Below are positions 46,325 through 63,367 of a stretch of DNA of 64,000 nt, one piece after another (position 1 is the stretch's first letter; every line of letters starts with the position of its first letter). Origin of the DNA: Rhodocollybia butyracea. Its lineage: Eukaryota > Basidiomycota > Agaricomycetes > Agaricales > Omphalotaceae. Location of the stretch: NCBI GenBank assembly GCA_015501585.1, contig JADNRY010000012.1, positions 558,001 through 622,000 of the forward strand, in the 5' to 3' direction. A program made the translations under genes and the position numbers. The notes below the pieces were generated by a model that did not search any database, was not told the origin of the DNA, and saw only the letters and a program-made list of their open reading frames with translations.

Positions 46325-47745
46325 ATGACCAACGAACTTCAATCTCTCCGCGAACTTAACCAACTCTTGAACGAACGTCTATCGATGGTGTCTCGCGCTG
46401 TCCCTATTCCTCCGATGGCTCCCAGTAATCAAGGACCTACTCTTCATCACAGTCTGTGCTCTGGCTATTACAATTTATATCTATCTCACTGCAAACTTTC
46501 CAGGCTCGACGGCATTGAAACCCCTCAAGTCTCCTGTGCCAGAAGGCCAACTATCTATTGTTGAGAAAGCGAAGCAACTTGCTGCCTGGACAGCAGTGGA
46601 CCAACATGTCCACCCGGAATACCGAGCAAGTCGTTATTAATCACTCTAGTACCTAATTCTCAATCGAGTTGTTCAAGGTCATCGGAATTGGATCGGGTGA
46701 ATGAAATAACTTTTCTGGTCATTCTTGATTTTGATGGTTTCAAGGCTCAACCGTACCCTATGTTGTCGAGCGTATCGTGAGTCAAGGTGCAGAGGCTAAC
46801 AAGAATCGGGTATTCATACCAACTGGTAAGTTATGCCACTTTTGTCCTCTCAACTTTGCTGAATATCTGCCCAGGTTTCCAATCCAAAGAGTTGATCGTG
46901 TCGTCCGGCCTTACCTTGGGAGATGTTGACCAGTACCCGACAATTGACATCACTCTGGATGGCGCAGACGAGTTAGTAGCCTTTTATTCGACAGTAAGAC
47001 TTTGCTCATCCGAGTTGTAGAGTCGACACCCAGCTAAACTGCATAAAAGGCGGGGGAGCTTGCCATCTACGAGAAAAGGTTCTGGCAGAGGCTGCGACCA
47101 CGCAAGTGCATTGGTATTATACTTTTCTGGGTTTCTCATATACTTGCAGGTTTATCTTAGTTGCTGATTATCGCAAGAACGTGGAATACCTAGGAACAAA
47201 CGTATGAATGCCCAGGGCTATCACCATCTGGAGTCGCTTACATCTTCGTAGTTCAAAGCAGGTGTACCGATCGAGGTAGTGCCCTTTGCCTACGCCAAAG
47301 TTCTACAAAACTTGCACCAAGTCCTGAATTGTCCCAAAGCTTCATTACGAATGGCAGTTGCTAAAGGTAGTTTCCGTTTCTACGCCTATCTCCTCGCACA
47401 ACTAAATTGCCCAGCTGGCCAGGTTGTCACTGACAACGGTAACTTTATTATCGACGCGCCTTTCGAGTCAGAAAGAATGAAGGAGCCGTACACGGTGCGT
47501 TACAATTCTCTTGAAGATCGGAATGCTCACAGCTATGAGCAGATCATGGCTCAAATCAAAATGCTTACCGGTGTAGTCGAAGTTGGGCTGTTCTGCCACA
47601 TGGCCCGAGCCGCATACTTTGGAAACCAGGTTCGTTCCTTCGGATGCTATCCCACCAATTACTGAAGCATCGGTATTAGGACGGTAGCGTCACTATCAAA
47701 TGGAACGACGGGAAGATCCAGGAAATTCCAGCTAACTCCTCTTGA
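46325..47745 (+). CDS. RKI1: Ribose-5-phosphate isomerase
   Basis: Interconverts ribose-5-phosphate and ribulose-5-phosphate in the pentose phosphate pathway. N-terminal extension [20 protein letters not shown], then [20 protein letters not shown]. Catalytic motifs: [62 protein letters not shown] and [20 protein letters not shown], ending [11 protein letters not shown]. About nine short introns. Two have GC donors (46626-46677, CGA|gcaagt; 47102-47149, AC|gcaagt), and one has donor GTAATC (46425-46503). All are needed to keep frame. It lies 210 bp upstream of the AROM gene on the same strand; its pathway makes erythrose-4-phosphate, a shikimate-route precursor. Confidence 0.93.
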
Positions 47746-47954
47746 CCTGCATAGCATACAGTGATAACGGGATATTAGAGAAGTTACTGTAATATTACTG
47801 TTCTAATGCGCTAGAGTTTCATCCGCGTGCGAGCTGGAAGCTCAAGTCCCCAAGTCGGCCGAACGCCCACGTGCGATAGATATCACGGAAAAAGTTTCGA
47901 GTCATACATAGTAACTTAAGTTATAAAACCTCTCTCTTCCCACCAGTGTCCACA
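47746..47954 (+). promoter_or_regulatory. ARO1 promoter with GCN4-type and CACGTG sites
   Basis: Within 210 bp before the AROM start lie CACGTG (47868-47873) and GAGTCA (47899-47904), the reverse of TGACTC. TGACTC is the core site of Gcn4/CpcA, which induces amino-acid biosynthesis genes on starvation. A TATA-like TTATAAAA is at 47920-47927 and a CT-rich start region follows. Function is inferred from position and known ARO1 control in other fungi. Confidence 0.45.
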
Positions 47955-53016
<5,062 letters not shown>

Positions 53017-53665
53017 AGCTTGTTATACTCTTCTGTCCAAGTATTTATTTAGTATCTCCTCCACGCTGCTCATGCGCGGAAAAATCCTGTCTGGCTTTCC
53101 TTCTGTAAAATCGGGAGCACATAGTATGTACGTAAAATCCAGTATAATCGAGGCGAGCCCCGTTCGACTAGCGAACGGTATAATATTTCTTTTTTTATGT
53201 TGAGGTCTGGCTGATTGTGAGAGTTACGGTTGATAATCGATTGATTAGAGGTTATGCTTGGTCCGCTAAATCAAGTGAAGTGAAGGGTGCATAAGTACAA
53301 CTATCTAGTAGCAGATCCTCGTTCAACAACTTTTCTACTGTTCAGTACTTCAGTCGCGCAAGGTTTCCTATCATCTACTACTTAGCTCAATCGAGCGTTT
53401 TGAACCTGAAGTGTATTGCGAAAAAATTTCTATTGCATACAACCGCAGCTCCATCATAGTAAACAGTCAGTACGTCTGTTTCGTCTGTGCAAGAATATGG
53501 AGGGGAGTCTACAGTCTCGAGCAATTCCGACTTGTAAAATCGGCGACTGTGAGGAAGCGCCGAGAGTCGGGCAATGTGATCGGTGACGCGATCGGAGTCT
53601 CGCACGTCCGAAATTAAATTTTACAACCTTTCTACTTACATTCATCTTCTTTGTGCTGCTTTACT
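53017..53665. other. Intergenic region between ARO1 and the NADH dehydrogenase gene
   Basis: About 650 bp holding the ARO1 3' end and the next promoter. Short frames only; no repeat or RNA gene seen. Confidence 0.55.
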
Positions 53666-56190
53666 ATGCAGCTTGCTCGCGGACCAGGTGGGTCAGCAAT
53701 GCTTTTAGTCTCTATTATCATTCAAATCTTTTTCTATCAGCCTTGCTTTCTAGATCATTGGCAACTCGCTCTAGATTTTCAGCTTCTACCAGAAAGCATA
53801 TCTTCAACCGGTCCTTGTCAACCACTCTTTCCCGAAAAGAAGAAAAACATGTTCCTCAAGTAAGCGCATCGCTTGCTCCAAAAGTCTCTGCTAACTGATT
53901 GCTCAGGACGCAGGATTCTCAAAACCTAAACGATCCAAGTTTAGAACTTTTCTTAGATTCCTCGGAGGGGCAACGGTCATTTCCTTAGTCGGTGGAGTTG
54001 GCGCATTCATCTACGTTACCCAAAGAGAACGGCATCCGGGCTCTCAGCTCGCTTACGATCCGGAAAAGAAGACAGTAGTGGTTTTGGGAAGTGGATGGGG
54101 CGCAACTAGTTTGCTCAAAACTATTGATACCACTGAGTACAATGTGGTATGTAAAAGCCTGTCCTGCTGATCTCTATGCATCCATCTCATGTTTACCTAG
54201 GTCGTAATCAGTCCTAAAAACTACTTCTTGTTCACTCCCCTCCTTCCCAGTGTTGCTGTTGGAACTTTGAGTCCAAAGTCAATCATGCAACCTACGAGAT
54301 ACCTGGCTAGACACAAAACGCGTGCTGTTACTGTTATCGAAGCTGAAGCCACGGAGGTTGATGTAAGCAGGATATTCAGCTACCTTCTACTCGTCCTCAC
54401 GGTGCATCATATAGCCTGTGAATAAGGTCGTCACTTTTGAAGGTAAATACCTTGGATACTAGGACGCGCGAGACATACTCAAAGCAGAATAGATGATACC
54501 GAAATCAAGGGCAATATGTCTCATACGACTATCTCCTACGACTACCTTGTGTACGCTGTCGGAGCAGAAGTTCAAACGTTTGGAATACCAGGTGTGCAAG
54601 AAAAGGCTTGCTTCATGAAAGAGCTCAATGACGCAGAAGTGGTGAGTGATATCCCCATCTTTCGATCGCTATGGGCCTTAATGGGAACATGAACATGATA
54701 ACAGATGCAAAGACGATTCAAAGACTGTATGAAAGCATCTTTTTCATTCAGAACCACATTCTCATCTCCTTTTAGGTATAGAATCTGCTGCATTCCCTGG
54801 ACAAGATGATACTGAAATCGACCGGCTACTTCACATTTTCGTGGTCGGGGGAGGACCAACCGGAATTGAAGTCAGGTACGATTTACACAACGAATGAACC
54901 GCTGGACAGTTTTTTAACTATTAAATACCAGTGGAGAAATCCATGATTTCCTCGAGGTATTGCTTCCTTTGTTGCTCATGGTTTCATTGCTCACTGTACC
55001 TTCAGGATGATCTCAAAGCTTGGTACCCCGAGCTTGCTGGCCGAATCCGTATATCTCTAGTCGAAGCGTTGCCCTCAGTACTGCCTATGTTCAGCAAGCA
55101 GTTAATCGACTACACTGAATCTACATTCAAAGAGAGTAAGATAGATATCTTGACAAAGACCATGGTTAAGGAGGTAGGCTTGCAAAGGTTTTTGATGACT
55201 ATCGATGATCTTAACGCCCCTCAGGTCAAGGACAAATCGATTACCCTCCAGATGCCGGACAAGTCGATCCAAGACGTACCATGTGGAATGGTTGTATGGT
55301 AAAGTTTTGGGTATAGTGTAATGAATATCAAGTACTGACTAGTTTTCTGTAGGGCTGGTGTACGCTTTCTTCTCTCTCCCTATGACCCTTACTCATTGGC
55401 TATAGGGTAACAAAGGACGCAAAATCACACAGGATCTCATGGCCAAGTTCCCCAGCGTCCAGACAAACAGACGGGGACTGATCGTCGACGGTTTGTGTTT
55501 TTTCTTGCTTCTCCGTATGTCCTCACTCAACGTTTCTATTATAGATCACCTTCGCATGGCTGGAGCCAATGACATTTTCGCTATTGGTGATTGCACATCG
55601 ACTGCTTATGCTCCCACTGCCCAGGTAGCATCTCAACAGGGAGCGTACCTTGCCCGAGTTTTCGCACAAATGGCAAAGAAGAATAAGCTGGAGGATAAAT
55701 TGACCAAGCTGGAGCAGTCTGGAACCACTGCGGGAGCAGATGCAGTGGAACAGTCCAGCTTGAAGTCAGAAATTGAGACGACAAAGAAGTCGCTGGCAAA
55801 TGTGAAAATCAGGCCCTTCCACTACTCACATCAGGGTAGTCTTGCGTGAGTTTTGCCTTAGTCGAGTCTGTTCCTTTTGTGTTGATCGTTCGTCTCAGTT
55901 ATATCGGCTCTGATAAAGCGATTGCAGACCTACCTTTCGCCAACGGAAATGTTTGTGAATACGTTTCCTTCCTATATAATCTCTAATCTTTCTACACAGA
56001 TTGCCAGTGCTGGTGTCGCAACCTTCCTTTTCTGGCGCAGCGCATATCTCAGCACGTTATTTTCTCTTCGTAACCGAACACTGGTAGCCAACGACTGGCT
56101 AATTACCAAAATTTTTGGACGGTACGTATAATGATAGTGAACTTTTCAATCATAACTTATACTGTTTGTAGGGACTTGAGTCGCGATTAA
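53666..56190 (+). CDS. Mitochondrial alternative (type II) NADH dehydrogenase
   Basis: Starts MQLARGP, continuing after an intron as [20 protein letters not shown], an Arg/Ser-rich targeting sequence. A hydrophobic segment ([16 protein letters not shown]) comes next. Two Rossmann motifs follow: [17 protein letters not shown] for FAD and [19 protein letters not shown] for NADH. Also [52 protein letters not shown] and the C-terminal [16 protein letters not shown]. It moves electrons from NADH to ubiquinone without pumping protons. The membrane anchor after the presequence suggests an external (NDE-like) enzyme, but side assignment is uncertain. About ten introns; the last exon is 18-19 nt. Confidence 0.93.
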
Positions 56191-56222
56191 TGATGCTCGT
56201 CAGTCGGTTCAACTTCGCTTTT

Positions 56223-56274
56223 CCTAGATTTCCTTTTCTTAGATTTCCCTTTCTTAGATTTACCTTTCTTAGAG
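56223..56274 (+). repeat. Short tandem repeat downstream of the NADH dehydrogenase gene
   Basis: Just over three copies of a 15-16 bp unit of the type CTTAGATTTCCTTTT. It begins 33 bp after the stop codon and probably lies in the 3' untranslated region. Confidence 0.75.
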
Positions 56275-58088
56275 TTGTTTGGTTGATTACATAGTATATT
56301 TATCTGGACCTTTTCGTAGACATTTTCGATAGACTAGTCGTAGCTCGCTTATAATGAATGACTTATGTTTAATGTTTTTGGGCCATCGTCTCGTTTGCTT
56401 TACCCTACTTACTATTGGAGGAAGGGAGGACGGTCAAATGGTCTCTAAAAAGAAACAACCGAGTCCGGAATACTAAGTCAATTGTCCAAGTGTCTAAGGC
56501 AATACCAATCTCTGAAGCCGCTCCTGCTGCTGGTGATGACAGAAATAAATATACGGTAGACTGGTGTCAATTGGAAACATCATCGTTCATACTTCATACT
56601 ACTTCATAGCGCTAACTATCAGTCTATTTGAAGCGATCAAAGATGGGAGACAACGCTTCGACGCGGCGGTTTCGCTAGACCATTACTATTAGGTACTACC
56701 TAGTAATGGGTCACATAAGCGTATTTCTCATATCTTGAGCCTGTAATTAGGGCGTGTAACACATAAAGTATCAGGAATCATGGGTACATATCCTACGAGT
56801 AAATTGAGAACAGTTTGAAGTAAATCGGCGGAGAACTCGGAGTACAGTGAATATTTTCCGACCGGAGGTCTAAAATAGGAAAATACTGGGATGTGGGCCA
56901 CTCGGCAGAACCTACTCGCACAAGCCCTGCGTCGCATCGGGGTGAGTTTTATAATGGACATGGCATTCATACACTACGAAAGACCATATTTATTAGTTAT
57001 TAGATACACATATACTATCGATACACATAGAAGAGTTTTACTTGAAGGATTTTGGCGAAATATTGAGGGCAACAATAGGAGTCACTAAGCAGGCGGCAGA
57101 CTACATCTTGCACACAGTGAATGACTTCCAAACTTCATGGAAACTTGTTTCGTCTAGCTTTGAAGGTGTTTTGAAGGTAGTCCATACAATAAATGGAAGA
57201 ACCCGAAACTGGAGTGGTAGGTGGCTGGTGATGGAGCGACATAGGTAAGCCACTAATGCAGAAATTGCTGGAAACGAGAGGCGTATTTGGGACAACGAGC
57301 ACTAAGCTACATACTGTGGTCCAGAATTCCAGGTATAACTACTTCAGTGACCAGATAAAGCACTGTGGCCAATGATACCGGGTTTTCGGCATATGTGAAC
57401 AGTGAACACGCTCCTGAACGAGTAAAAAAAATCAGTAAAATTATACTAGCTATCATACCGGTCCAAGCACGTACCTGAATGCCTCTATCCATTTGAGAAT
57501 GCCCATCTAGCTTCGTTATGGAGATACAAGCAGGTCCATCCTTCTACACTCAAGTCCAGATACGAGAGTTTCCTGTGCATTGTGATGACCTTGAATGCGG
57601 CTATTTCCCACAAGAGAAGTTATGAGCATATATATATGACATCTAGGAAGATTTTGGGTATTTTTTGAGCAGCGAGTGACAGATAACGCGTTCGCTATGA
57701 ACGGTTCTTTGAGCGACCGCGCCAAAATAATAACAAATTTACGTGATTTGCCCTCCGGGCCGTATCAATTGATCTATTGTGCCGCCCAGCTGTCTTCCCG
57801 GTACATTCAGCGTATGTTCAGATCACAATTCGATGCTACTCTACGAGATACAACTACCAGTTTGGGTGTTTGTTGGGCTATACCAGCTGTATAGAGCCAA
57901 TGGCCCACTTCCCAGTGTGACCCACTTCTAGGTAGGCAATAGTATGGATGATAGAACTGTTGGCACTCCAGATGTGGAATGGGTAAAAAATCAGATATAA
58001 CACTGAGAATCAATAGCACGGAACAAAACAATATTTAGGATGATGTAGAATACAGAGCCTACCTACAACGCCAATAAAAATTACGCTG
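56275..58088. other. 1.8 kb region without a confident gene
   Basis: On the plus strand, ATG at 56891 opens MWATRQNLLAQALRRIG, which looks like a mitochondrial presequence, and runs directly into a donor-like ggtgagt. A later open frame (57042-57248) contains TKQAADYILHTVNDFQTSWK, but I could not join them. On the minus strand, short hydrophobic frames at 57492-57307 (ENPVSLATVLYLVTEVVIPG) and 58031-57807 suggest a decayed membrane protein. The evidence is weak either way. Confidence 0.3.
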
Positions 58089-61000
58089 TTACGAACTCTT
58101 CTTTGAAATACTTGATAGACGAACAACAAGTGGAAGAAGTGATCCGTTCTCACTCGATGCGTAGAACTGAACACAGTCAAGAAAGACCTTGAACCTGCAT
58201 TATTTGCATGTAAATCGACAGCAATGTGGCGCTAAAGTATGCATACCAGTGATCAAAGTTCTTTTCAAATTTCATTTGGTACTCCCATCGCCGACGCTGT
58301 CCTTCTGGCATCTCCGTCTCAGCCATGGCCTGGTTTGCCGATTTGGTATAGGGCGCAGCGTACATAGCGAATGTCGCGCAGGTGACTATGAGTTTGTTAT
58401 AAGCCTATCATGAATTTGAGAAATGGCAGCTTCAAGAGAGAGGTAATCAAGAAACACCTTCAAAAGTTTCGCACTAGTCAGCATACACTCCTTCAAGCAC
58501 GTATCCAGAAAGTCCAAATGATCCCTGAGTAGCTGATCCACTGTCGTCACTTTGGCCAATTTTACTTCCAGCGCGCGCCAGTTTGGTTCCAGCACTTCGA
58601 ATGTGGCAAAAGAGAGGATCTGTTGTACAAACGCTAACATACGTGCCCGTAGAAGAAACACTCTCAAGCGCCACTTCTCAAACTCAGATTCAGTGGCATT
58701 GGGTACCCGTTGTCGCCAGGGCAGGGTTTTTTGCTCAATCCACATAGCGCCAAGGGACTGTTCGACATGTTTCAGGTGAAGGAGGAAGCGGAAGATGAGT
58801 TGGTAGCGGAGTATGGTTTTCCTTGAGATGACCAGAGAGAGCGGAAATTTGACGTGGTAGTCAAGGGCAAGGGTGTCGGAAGCTATCCAGAAAATATGTC
58901 AGCGATGAAAGCCAGGAAGTAATGAAGACATTTGCCGAGCAAGGGCTTCTTATCATCCTTGTCCTTCTTTGCCTCTTCATGTGCAGCCTCATTGTCACCC
59001 TCCTTCTCGCTCCCCAATCCTCCAGTACTGATAATTTTCATCAACCAGTCATATAGCCCACTTCCTGCCATGATGACTTTGACGTCTTCACGAAACATGC
59101 TATCTTCTCCTTGTACGTCCGTGTTAAGTGTAAGCTCTAGTAGACTTTGAAGTTTAACGAGTGACGCTGATCGGGTGGATTTTCGGAGCTCGTTTTGGGA
59201 TAAATCGAGAAGATGGGTAAGGAAGAAGGACTGTGAAAGAAAAAAGTATCGCTTGAGGGAGCGCAGTCGAGGGATGAGTTCTTGGTCTTTCAGTAGCAGC
59301 TGAAGGAGGGTTTGGTTCGCGTGTGTGTAAGCATCCTGCAGGAAAGTATAGAATCTACAAATTCGATTAGCGAATTTTTATCATATTGGCAGGATGTACC
59401 TTTCGTCAGTCATCGAAAACTTATCGTCGTCCTCAGATTGATTCTGTGCCCGGTTGATTTCAATTCCACACTCTCGTATCACATTCAGATATTTGCCTGC
59501 GAGTAGGATTTTATGCTTCCATCCTTCCAAAAGCGGGGGTATACAAGCCCCTCCTGGTAGACGTCCACCCGCAGACCGCGGCAAAGGAATTCCAGCCTTG
59601 TGCCCTTTTGTTCCAGATTGAGTAGAGCCGTCACGAAGCTGCCACTTGGTTAGCCAAGGGAAAACATGGATGCACAAAGAACGCACTGTATATCTTCGTT
59701 CCCAGTATTCGTCGGTATAATCCATTTCCAAGATCCCTCGGTTGATGAATTTGCTCTCCTTGACCATCAGCTCTTCATATGGATCTACCAATCTGCCTGT
59801 CATCACCCACTCCTTGAGCATCCCGACATAAGGGGTGCCAGCTTCCTTTAACAGTGTCCCATACAACATACAAGCTGTTGGATCGCCTGACATACTTTGC
59901 ATGCGCTCATAGATTATCGCCAATACTTCACCTCCCTTGACCGGTATCCCACTACTCGATAATCCATTCTCGGACAGGACCGATTTGAGTTTCGCAGTTC
60001 CTATCCCAAGAGCTTCATTTCGTGCCTCTTCTTCTGCATCAGAGGTACTTGCGCTGTCGGACGAAAGTTCTGCAGACGGGTCGTCGGCTGTTCCCAGTTC
60101 CATAGTAAGGTGGTATATGAGGGAAAGGGTATGGACGGTAGGATGGATGTAGAACCAAAGTTTCTGAAGCGAAAATTGGGGGGATGTATTGAATGAGTGT
60201 TCTAGCTGTGAAAGAAGGGTTTGATAATCCTGATGAGAAGGTCAGGAAAGAAAGCAACGGCCAGCAAATTCTATAGCACCTTGAGCATATCCCGTATTGC
60301 GGCACATAGTGCGTGATTGACGAGGCCATAATCCAAATGACTGCGATGCTCGATGAAAGCGGTTATTGCGGTATAATAAGTACCGAGAGGTAGTATTCGT
60401 TCCACAAGATCTCGCAACGAGGAATCTAAATTATATCATTATCGTTATGCATAACAACGCATCAACACACACACATACCTATTGAAGGTTCTACCACATA
60501 TCGCACACCCTGAATAGGATCATCTTCATCTGGCGAATAGTCGGGATGAAATCGGATATAGTCTCCTTCAATGCCCTACAAGGGTTCAGCTCAAGTCCAA
60601 CATGTAATACGGTAACAACACGCGCACCATCAGCACGTATAATAGATCCTCCAGAATAATGGCTTCCTGAATGTCGATTGGAACATGATCTAAGCTTTCT
60701 TGTTTCGCTTTTCCTTTGCTATTTGGCATTGCGTTTCCCAGGCTGACGCGAGAATTCAAGGGTGCTTTTACAAAGGAAGTTTCGGCGATAAAAGACGGTT
60801 CATCCCAATCTCTACCTGGAAACCAAGTAAGTAGCAATTCAAATACAGGATATACAGCGTATACCAGCATGAACATGACGAGATAGATGCACGCGACCGT
60901 TTACTTGTTCATTTCCATCAATATCATCCTGTTGAAGACGATGGCGCCGTACTGAGGCGATAGTCCCTGTGATCTATAGAAGTTTGTAGGGCAAAGTAAA

Positions 61001-61100
61001 CTTCGGGCGTAAAGAAACATACTTTTGAATACTCCTTTTGCGAAAGCGTGATGTTCTTTTTGCGTCCGCCAGTTTGTGTTCGAGGAGTGTAGGGTTCCAT
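58089..61100 (-). CDS. Gamma-tubulin complex component 2 (GCP2/Spc97)
   Basis: Starts MEPYTPRTQTGGRKKNITLS at 61100 and ends SSISKKSS at 58089, roughly 840 residues in about nine exons. With GCP3 and gamma-tubulin it forms the small complex that nucleates microtubules at spindle pole bodies. N-terminal GRIP1 region: IDIQEAIILEDLLYVLMG, GVRYVVEPSIDSSLRDLVER, ILPLGTYYTAITAFIEHRSH and GLVNHALCAAIRDML. GCP2-type core: GGEVLAIIYERMQSMSGDPT, LLKEAGTPYVGMLKEWVMTG and ESKFINRGILEMDYTDEYWE. The GRIP2 part has FPLSLVISRKTILRYQLIFR and FLLHLKHVEQSL. Length and order match the family. The start is 141 bp from a small divergent gene. Confidence 0.93.
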
Positions 61101-61241
61101 GAGGAGAGAAGTTGATTCTAGGCGCTTAATCTACCGCGAATATCACGTGCGGACGCGCTATGAGCGCCAACGCGCCTACGTCATTGTTCTGTAAGTATAA
61201 AGAGGATTACTCCTCGGGTTGAGCTCCAACTCTGAACCACC
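61101..61241. promoter_or_regulatory. Divergent promoter with CACGTG box
   Basis: 141 bp separate GCP2 and the small plus-strand gene. TATCACGTGCGGACGCG at 61141-61157 contains the CACGTG palindrome (61144-61149). Confidence 0.45.
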
Positions 61242-61634
61242 ATGAGCGACGAATACGGTAGAAACGGCTTTAAAGACTCTCTAGTTGACGACTGCAAGTA
61301 CACTTGTATTTTCAATTAATGTAAGTAAACTAACCAAGCCTGGTAGCCATCAACCCCGAGGGAAACACTTTGACGAACGAACCAGGAATTATCCTCCGAA
61401 GAATGATAGTATGTTCATTTTTTACTTATCACCCTTTACTTGAACTGACTCTTCCACTCACCAGCTACCTCTTCCGGCGGCTTCAGTACAACACCAGATA
61501 TGTGGTCCAATAAAGCACAGAGAGGTAACAATGTCGAGGTGTCTTCCACTGGTTCCACTGGTCTCATTGATCAGTCCACAAATGGCTCCAACTTGAAGAA
61601 TCAAATGGACGATGCAAAGCAGGGGAGGGATTGA
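61242..61634 (+). CDS. Small hydrophilic protein of unknown function (about 95 residues)
   Basis: Three exons. MSDEYGRNGFKDSLVDDC is joined across an intron with donor gtacac (61298 to about 61346) to NHQPRGKHFDERTRNYPP, and across a second intron (gtatgt...caccag) to TTSSGGFSTTPDMWSNKAQR, ending NQMDDAKQGRD. All joins stay in frame. The product is rich in Asn, Asp, Gly, Ser and Lys, has no hydrophobic segment or Cys pattern, and looks disordered, like a hydrophilin. I do not recognise the family. An alternative GC donor at about 61297 would give a different frame that does not read through. Confidence 0.65.
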
Positions 61635-61721
61635 CCAGAAGACTCTATGTCCTGCTTTTGAAACGAAAATTTATATAATCCAAAAGTGAAATGTATCATA
61701 GACAGCATGATAATACAACCT

Positions 61722-63071
61722 CTAAACAAGAACCTTTGGCAGCCCATTCGAAGCTAGCAATGCTTCACTTTCAGCAAGTATCCTCGGCCCATCCCCAATC
61801 TTCGTATGAATCAAGCCCTTTACACTCCCCACCTCCCACACCTTTGCCACATTCTCATTAAACCCCTCTGGAAGCGGGGCAGCAGCAGGCTGGCTGCCGC
61901 TAAAAAGGTTGAACGGATCTGGGAAAGGACTCGACTCCACCTGAGGGAAATACCTCACAATAATCTCGATAATCTGCTTCACGTTCCGCGACTCTGTATA
62001 AACCACCGCATTGGGGCCAGCGTCAAAAGTATACGCAGCAACGAGATGACCGGTCTTTTCGTATGAGACACGATTGAGCTCCTCGACCACCGCGATGATA
62101 GATCGTGAAACATCATTCAGGTAGAATATCGGTGGCGCAGTATCAAGAGCGACAGCATGGAACTGATTCGAATCCGCCATTGTAATTCTAGCGAAGCTAT
62201 CGAAATCCTTGTCCTTGATTGCTTTTTCAATCGCTTGCATTCGTGCGGGAACGACGTTTTTAATTCTATGCTGTAAGAGCGCAGACGTTTCGACTGTTCG
62301 TTGCATACCGCTAGTGGAAGACGTGCCCTTTTTGGCGTCGTTGACCACACAAATGAGAGCATGCATGGTAGGCCAGTGTTCCTGCGGAGCAACTTGGACT
62401 GCAAGGGAATCCTCACCAGTTGGCGAAGAACCAACCTCCCATGCAACGAAACCGCCAAAGAGTGATCTGCAAGCCGATCCAGATCCGAGACGAGCAACAA
62501 GAGAAAGTTCAGAAGGCGATGAAACAGATGGCTTGGATGGATCAAACGAACTAAGCCCGTACAAAGCGGCGATAGAAGAAGTCAGTGCTGCGAATCCGGA
62601 AGCGGACGAAGCCAATCCTGCCGCTGTAGGAAAGTTGTTGAAGGACGCTACGTGAAGATTCCATTCGGATAACTATCTCAACATTAGCAAAATATCACTG
62701 GAATAGAAGAGACCTATACTTTTGGTGTATTCGGATCCTTTGCCTCAATGCGCTCCCGTCGCATCTTCTTCAACTGAGCCAAACATCTCTCTAACCGTCC
62801 TCCAGATTTGATATCCTCTACTTTTCCATTAAGCCAGAGTGTAGTCTCTGTGAATGTCGGGTCTGCTCTGGCTGTAGTCGTAGATCGCAAGTGATCCTGG
62901 GACAACGTGATAGAGAGAGAGGAGTTCGTGGGCAGAATAAGCGTGTTGTCTCGTTTGCCCCAGTATCTGTTGACGATTGAGCTTGCAGAACATTATAGTA
63001 CGATAAGAAAGAAAGTACTTTATACACGCAATATTGACAGGTGCAGAGGTCGTTGCTTGGAATACGGACAT
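61722..63071 (-). CDS. MVD1: Diphosphomevalonate decarboxylase (mevalonate pathway)
   Basis: Three exons give about 400 residues, usual for the enzyme, which makes isopentenyl diphosphate from mevalonate diphosphate with ATP. Motifs: [20 protein letters not shown] (split by an intron whose donor follows AAA), [34 protein letters not shown], the ATP loop [38 protein letters not shown] and the catalytic region [13 protein letters not shown]. It ends [14 protein letters not shown]-kinase fold, cytosolic. The start is 296 bp from ERG6, transcribed the other way; both act in ergosterol synthesis. Confidence 0.96.
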
Positions 63072-63367
63072 TTTTTTTGCGCGAGATAAAGCAAGGGGGG
63101 CGTATTTAAGGAAGAGTACAAGACCGATCGGGGTTTTATTTATACAAAAGAACAAGAGTAAAAACGCAGAGTCCGAGCTGAACGCGGTATTTGTATACCG
63201 TATGATAAATTTCACATATCTTATCTTATCAATAATACACGGCGCACGTGAAAAATTTTGGCGCGAGTGGAACGATTCTGTGAGTGACGTTTTTTTTTAT
63301 TTTTCAAAGTATAAAGTCCCTTACAGGCATACAGTTTCCTCCTTTCTTTCTCACCTTTAATTTACAA
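63072..63367. promoter_or_regulatory. Shared promoter of two sterol-route genes
   Basis: 296 bp between MVD1 and ERG6. It contains CACGTG (63245-63250), a triple GATA array seen as TATCTTATCTTATC (63217-63230) plus GATAA at 63204-63208, and TATA-like TTATTTATA near the MVD1 side. E-box-like sites are bound by SREBP-type and Cbf1-type factors in fungi; which acts here is unknown. Confidence 0.5.

Noticed and set aside
46425..46503. Membrane segment in RKI1 ([20 protein letters not shown])
   Set aside because: It is in a frame different from the start, has intron-like ends (gtaatc, tttccag), and splicing it out restores one frame to the cytosolic enzyme.
53411..53898. Short frames in the ARO1 to NADH dehydrogenase gap
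   Set aside because: Those after 53649 are the presequence exon read through its intron in other frames; the earlier ones show nothing coding-like.
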